From: Arenicola marina
Taxonomy: Eukaryota > Annelida > Polychaeta > Arenicolidae
DNA length: 64,000 nt
Assembly (NCBI GenBank): GCA_964019135.1
Contig: OZ025258.1
Span: forward strand, 6,901,961 to 6,965,960
Direction: 5' to 3'
Part shown: piece by piece, positions 58,968 to 64,000 of the stretch
Numbering within the stretch: the first letter of the stretch is position 1
How the letters are laid out: the number at the start of each line of letters is the position of its first letter
Position numbers and translations under genes: made by a program
Notes under the pieces: generated by a model
Databases searched by the model: none
What the model was told of the DNA's origin: nothing
What the model saw: the letters and a program-made list of their open reading frames with translations, nothing else

Positions 58968-60150
58968 CACCATTCCGCCGTTGTAATTAAAGCCCCGCTC
59001 ATTATCAGGGGTAGTTATTGCTTGTATACGTCACGGGAGGTTCTGCCGACAGGGGGAGCAGCACAATAAAGGCTTTAATACTTGACTCGTCTGCATTCGG
59101 GCGATATTGATTACAGGATGAAGAGAGGGTCTTTGTTCCCATCAAAGCGACAACCATTGTTTCAATATGGCTCACATATAACTCGCGCCTGGCACGGAAT
59201 ATGGACAACAAAGGGATGCATGGCTTGTTCGTGGTCTAAGTCAGTCGCGACGTCACTGTTATCCCTCAAAAAACCAGCATGGACGCCCTCATAGTACTGA
59301 GTACTTGCGTAGGTAGATAGATACCCGTGCCCAGTCTAGGGATCTGGAAGCGATGAAGGCCCACCGGGTCACCCATCAAGCGCCATCTCCCGGTAGTCCA
59401 GGAGATGCAGGGTTTGAACTTCACGTCCTTAGTATTCCCCACCAACCCCTGTCATGGGGCCTCTTACGATAAGATGAGTATGCTACATATGGTAATCTTG
59501 TGAAGTAAATAATTTGATATAATATAATAATAATAATAATAAAAACCTCCCGTTGCTATTTCCCTGAATAGTATCACATGATATCAATATGAGCCACATG
59601 TATAATTGTGAGGCTGATGTCAAGGGGCGGCGGGACGGGGGGGGGGGGGTAACATATCAAATACCTCAATTGGACGCTTCAACAACCGAAAAAAAGATGT
59701 GGATCGGGTGTGTGTTGTGTTGTAGATGAGGCTTTTTGCCCGCGCTACAGCCTTACGACTGGGACTAATCAGGAACAACATAGAGCCATGTTCCACAATG
59801 TCTCATCGATTCCTCGACGTTTCGACGTTACCTTGAAGTAATTAACATTCAAAGACGACATTCTATACCACATCACTTGCCGGCAGATGCACCGTTTATG
59901 GCTGACTCCCACGACCCACAGATGTCTGTTTGGCTGTGGGGATCATTAATATGTCCTTATCTGTCTTTACCCCTCAGTGACATGGTAATGTGTCCAGCGG
60001 GGCGCCTGGCGGGTCCACCCTCCCGTGGACCCCCCCCCCCTCCCTCACCCTCCCTCCCTCCCCTTCCTCTCCCGTCACGCACAGTGTAAGGGGTGCCAGA
60101 GCCTGGTCGCTACAGTTGGATCAGCCGGGTGGGGGGGGAGGGTAGCGGGG
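58968..60150. other. Intergenic; nothing supported
   Basis: G run near 59637-59650, (AAT)n near 59520-59540, C-rich patch near 60030-60075. No gene recognised. Confidence 0.4.
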
Positions 60151-60159
60151 GGGATGAGG

Positions 60160-60205
60160 GCTCAGGCCGGGTCAGGCCGGGTCAGGCCGGGTCAGGCGGG
60201 GTCAC
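60160..60205. repeat. 10-bp GGGTCAGGCC repeat, four copies
   Basis: GGGTCAGGCC in tandem with a GGGTCAGGCG end variant. Confidence 0.85.
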
Positions 60206-61355
60206 ATGAGGTCGATCTGGATGGATACTATTTCCCCTTCTAAAGCCGTTCAGCTGCACGTGCGTCATAATCCTTATCATTGATCTCAACATCAACGGCT
60301 GCATATCATATTAAAGTCACGCGCGAACGGTTTTAAGACATATCTCACGTGCACGATGTACCCCTGCTTTCCATGGGATATATCTGCTTCACGTGGCTGA
60401 TCCTCTCCAATGGACTGCCTCCTTCGATTCTTGCCTATTCATCATGGTTTAATCTACCTGCCACGGTTATGCCCACTTCCCATGCCTCATCCCTACCTTT
60501 CATGTGTTAGCGTAAACTTTTCATGGTGGACGCTATGGTTTCTTTACGTTAGGTCTGTCGGAAGTTGTTACGGCGCTGCGTGTGGCTCGCAGAAGGACGC
60601 CGCTAGATTTGTTCTTGGTCGTGCAGGACGGCTGGTTGCTTTTTTGTCAACACGCAACATGGCAAGGCGGCAAGAATGAAAGCGCGCCAGTTTTGCCATT
60701 TTCTCTCTCGCCATCGATCATATTGCTTGATGAGCACCCCCTCCCCCCGCCATTCCCCCCCCTCCCCCCACACACACAGTCCCGACACACTATACCCATG
60801 CAGTTCCCTACCCAGACTCCTTCCATGTCTCCATGGCTACATGACAGTGTTAATAAGAGTCTCCAGCGTGACTCGCCGCCGAACCTCAGCGCCCATGACA
60901 ACCAACATGACGACAATTGATGGCACAATCGTTTCTAGGACTACGCAGCCATCGTACCCCTCCCTCGCCTTGACCTGATCCAGGGCACCACCACTCGGCC
61001 TGCCAGTTAGCGACCGGAGCACCCATGGCGCTGTCCCCTGCATGTTATGGCGGGACTGGCTGATGCCCAAATATGTAGTGGCACCCTGTCCCACGGGAAA
61101 GCGGCCACAGATACTACAATATGTGTGGCCGCGGTAAGGAGGGACTCCGCCATGGTGGGCGATGGTGTGGCGACAGAGCGAGTCTGACTCTAGGTCACTG
61201 GGTCATGCAATGTTGTCGACCAATAGATGTAGCACAGCCACAGAGGACAAGTACCGTACTGGATAATAAGTTACTGATAATAAAATTAATCTTAATACTA
61301 ATAATAATAATTAAAATACAAATAACAACATAACAGAAAACTACAATAAACTTCA
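60206..61355. other. Intergenic; nothing supported
   Basis: AT-rich (ATA/ATT)n stretch near 61265-61320. No gene recognised. Confidence 0.4.
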
Positions 61356-61433
61356 CATGCCAGGGCGCGAACCTGCGAACTCTTCATCTCCAACTCATTT
61401 ATCGACTAGAGAAGCTTCCCCCATGCCAGTCAA
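61356..61433 (-). repeat. tRNA-like SINE head
   Basis: The minus strand reads GGAAGCTTCTCTAGTCGATA (A-box region), then GCAGGTTCGCGCCCTGGCAT (B-box region) at tRNA spacing. No complete acceptor stem is seen. Confidence 0.5.
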
Positions 61434-61810
61434 TGAAGGAAGAATGCGATTTCCTTCGACATGGGGCCGCTTTAAACACTATTGTGTAGGCAAGTGCCAT
61501 TACCGCTATAGACACAAAGGGTGCCTGTCATAGCGAGATGTTGGCATAACAGGGATAGAACAGAGCATTATGAAGCGCGAACACCTATTTTCGTCTCAAA
61601 ACTCAACTGAAGCCAAACGAAGATAAGTAATTACGAGACAACAGATCACTGCCACTAGTGTTTCCTTCTATTAGGTGCGAGGACGAAAAATGGTTCTTGA
61701 ACGATGAAAAGTCGTTTACTCTCTTCCATCAATGAAATGCAATGTTCGCGCTCACGATTTTCACTGTGAGCTCATACTCAGGATGGGAGGCATTCTCAGA
61801 CAACTTGCCA

Positions 61811-61846
61811 GACGCCTTGCGTGAGGAATGCCGCACGCAAGGCGTC
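61811..61846. repeat. Perfect 13-bp inverted repeat
   Basis: GACGCCTTGCGTG at 61811-61823 and CACGCAAGGCGTC at 61834-61846, 10-base loop. Confidence 0.9.
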
Positions 61847-62660
61847 ATACAACCGCTGTATGACAATTTCATGTGGTTCATGATTACGATACAAGTGTCA
61901 AGCGCAACGCATGTGATCAGTTTGATAACTAACTCTTTCAAACAGCCTGTCCCCACCAAAATGGTCAATATCTAAGATGGTTATATTTCATTCCCTAGTG
62001 CGATAACAATCTTTGATTGTCACTAAAATGCATGGATGAAGCATATGCTCAGCATCCTTATAATGCAATAAATCTAAAAGTAGAACTGACACACACCTTT
62101 CAACTTAGTGACGCAACATTTCGAGGCACGGACGAACTATCATTATCAATGAAGAAAAAAAGTTCTGTTACATGTGAATGTTAATCTTTCATTTCAGCAT
62201 GCACTATAGAAGTTTTGAAATTTAAACTTTAAACTGCACAAGCTATGAATCTGCTAATTAGTGGTTCACAGTTTCTACCATGTCTGCTGTATGCGAGGTG
62301 ACATAAAACTATGCATATAACACATCTGTACTTGGTAACGAGTAGCAGTTTGAGGCTAACGACCTGCAATGCCATGAAGTTTGTGGACTGGTTCTTATGT
62401 CACTGTTCAGTCCACAGTGACCCGCAGCCCGACCCAGTCGTTAACTGCCTGCAGTATATAACGCTGTTCTGTCATGTTAAACACCGCAGCAGGAGTTCCT
62501 GCAGTTAACGAGGCGCTCTATACGCACACAGAAAGGCCTGCAAGACGAAGGGTTCGGAAGCTCGCCGTGGAGGTGGCTGTGCATTCCTAGCAGAGATCAT
62601 CAAAGACAGGCTATGTGTGGTATGATGGCCTGCACGTATATGTCATACCACAACGGTTCA
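61847..62660. other. Intergenic; nothing supported
   Basis: No gene or element recognised. Confidence 0.35.
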
Positions 62661-62667
62661 CTGAGCT

Positions 62668-62850
62668 GGTGGACGGGGGTGATGGGGTGGACGGGGGTAA
62701 TGGGGTGGACGGGGGTGATGGGGTGGACGGGGGTGATGGGGTGGACGGGGGTGATGGGGTGGACGGGGGTGGACGGGGGTGATGGGGTGGACGGGGGTGA
62801 TGGGGTGGACGGGGGTGATGGGGTGGACGGGGGTGATGGGGTGGACGGGC
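62668..62850. repeat. 18-bp minisatellite, about ten copies
   Basis: Unit GGACGGGGGTGATGGGGT, with one short copy near 62765. G-rich on the plus strand. Confidence 0.95.
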
Positions 62851-64000
62851 GTCATCCTTGGTGGCATGCAGGAGTCGGCTTCCGGTTGGCGTACACGTGG
62901 CCTTAGGGGAATTGCGAGGGGAGTGAAACATCCACCCACCAAGTAGGCCGGCAGTAAACAAGATACAGGAGGTATTCTTGGTAATTGTATTACAAGAGTA
63001 ATTATTCATATTTAGGATATAGAAACAATGCGTACAAATAAATACACGGCCTTTAGGAAGCAATACACCATTACAAAGCCACGCCCCACCCGACCGCGCA
63101 TCCTTGCCGTCTAGAAGCCCAGAGGAGTCTACAGCAGAATCAGTACAGTTCCCACTATCGACAACGTGCTATAAAGTTATTAACACGAAACGCATTTCAC
63201 GTCATTAGCGATGCCAATGTTAAATGATGCTAATCCGCTCAAACTGGCGGATATCTAACAAAGCACTCGCCATGAGCGATCCGTGCCATTTTGCCCGATC
63301 GTGAAAGCAATTTGCTATTACTAGTGCAGTGAAGGAGGCTTTATGGGCCAATCGACGTTTCCATGCACGGCAGCTATTCAAGCCTAACGCCGAAATCTCC
63401 CCGACCTGGTGCCATGTCAGGGGGCCATCCACCGCCAGAGACATTCCTCTGTGTTATTGGCCGAGGAGGTAATCAATAGGGCATTACCAACAGCAGAATG
63501 CTGGCTTCAAACAGACCTGCACCCTTGTTACGGTCGTTATTCCTTATCCACATTGAGCAGCGGCGGAACCCAAGTCGAAATCGAGGCTGCAAAGAAACCG
63601 AAAGTGGGTCCAAATAATCCACTTCCGCTTACGTATTCGACACGTTGGGGCCAAGATCTAAAATCAATGTCGCCTTGGAGCGAGCGGTGTCTTACTGGCG
63701 CGAAGCACTGGCTATTTCTTCCCCAGACCCTGGAAACTAGTCTTCAACAAAGACATAAATCCCCCACAAACACACATAGTTCCAAGTTGGATATAAACAA
63801 TTCGCGGATAAATCGTGGCTTTATCTACATGGTCGGCACAATGCTAAACACGTTCAGTACTATTCCACTCGTGCGCCTCTCACCCCCACCCACCCCCTCC
63901 CCGCCTCTTGCCAGGACAACGGCTGCGGGAACAAACAGGGGTGAATTGTAACTTTGATTAAACAAGGGCCGAGCTGATTGGACCAGTCGGCTGACATTTT
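62851..64000. other. Intergenic to the window edge; nothing supported
   Basis: The open frame at 63409-63951 has no recognisable domain or splice context. No array or element recognised. Confidence 0.35.

Noticed and set aside
63409..63951. 180-codon ORF near the right edge
   Set aside because: No domain or family recognised and no supporting exon structure.

Overview
The window looks like nuclear DNA from a marine invertebrate animal (an invertebrate deuterostome or lophotrochozoan is my guess; the sequence does not settle the phylum). Reasons: a clear ten-exon gene with GT..AG introns, animal-type non-LTR reverse transcriptase remnants, tRNA-derived SINEs, small TIR elements and very large minisatellites. 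No bacterial operons, CRISPR arrays or complete tRNA/rRNA genes were seen. By eye, tandem repeats make up roughly 30 percent of the window.

Genes. Two esterase-fold genes of the cholinesterase/neuroligin superfamily lie on the minus strand. Gene B (41314 down to 31730) is complete: ten exons with matching phases and canonical splice sites give a 610-residue type I membrane protein. It has neuroligin-like sequence signatures, an intact Ser-Glu-His triad (S214, E341, H433), one membrane helix and a short tail ending in a class I PDZ-type motif. Gene A (1233 down to 531, running off the left edge) shows two exons homologous to exons 3 and 4 of gene B, with the same phases and an identical 147-bp exon length. 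Its 5' exons were not found.

Layout. 1-1.25 kb: gene A. 1.9-3.4 kb: hairpins and mosaic LINE remnants carrying a 65-bp TIR element. 3.4-8.9 kb: 38-bp minisatellite. 9.3-9.8 kb: SINE remnant and a TA-flanked MITE. 10-19.8 kb: no supported genes; C-rich, GT-rich, GA-rich and 16-bp arrays. 19.85-22.3 kb: 45-bp array. 24.2-28.1 kb: tandem Helitron-like units. 31.7-41.3 kb: gene B. 43.5-45.6 kb: 15-bp array. 48.8-49.1 kb: second MITE copy. 49.4-50.6 kb: two 23-bp arrays. 52.3-57.3 kb: 67-bp array. 57.6-59 kb: two tRNA-derived SINEs. 62.7 kb: 18-bp array. The rest is unannotated intergenic DNA.

Most interesting points. (1) Gene B combines a catalytic esterase triad with a neuroligin-like membrane and PDZ architecture. 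(2) Three of its introns carry tandem duplications that span the 5' splice site, making arrays of decoy donors; one decoy would put a stop codon before the membrane helix. (3) A fourth intron is filled by a 54-bp array that is the amplified 5' half of a tRNA-derived SINE head, and a related intact SINE sits at 57.7 kb.
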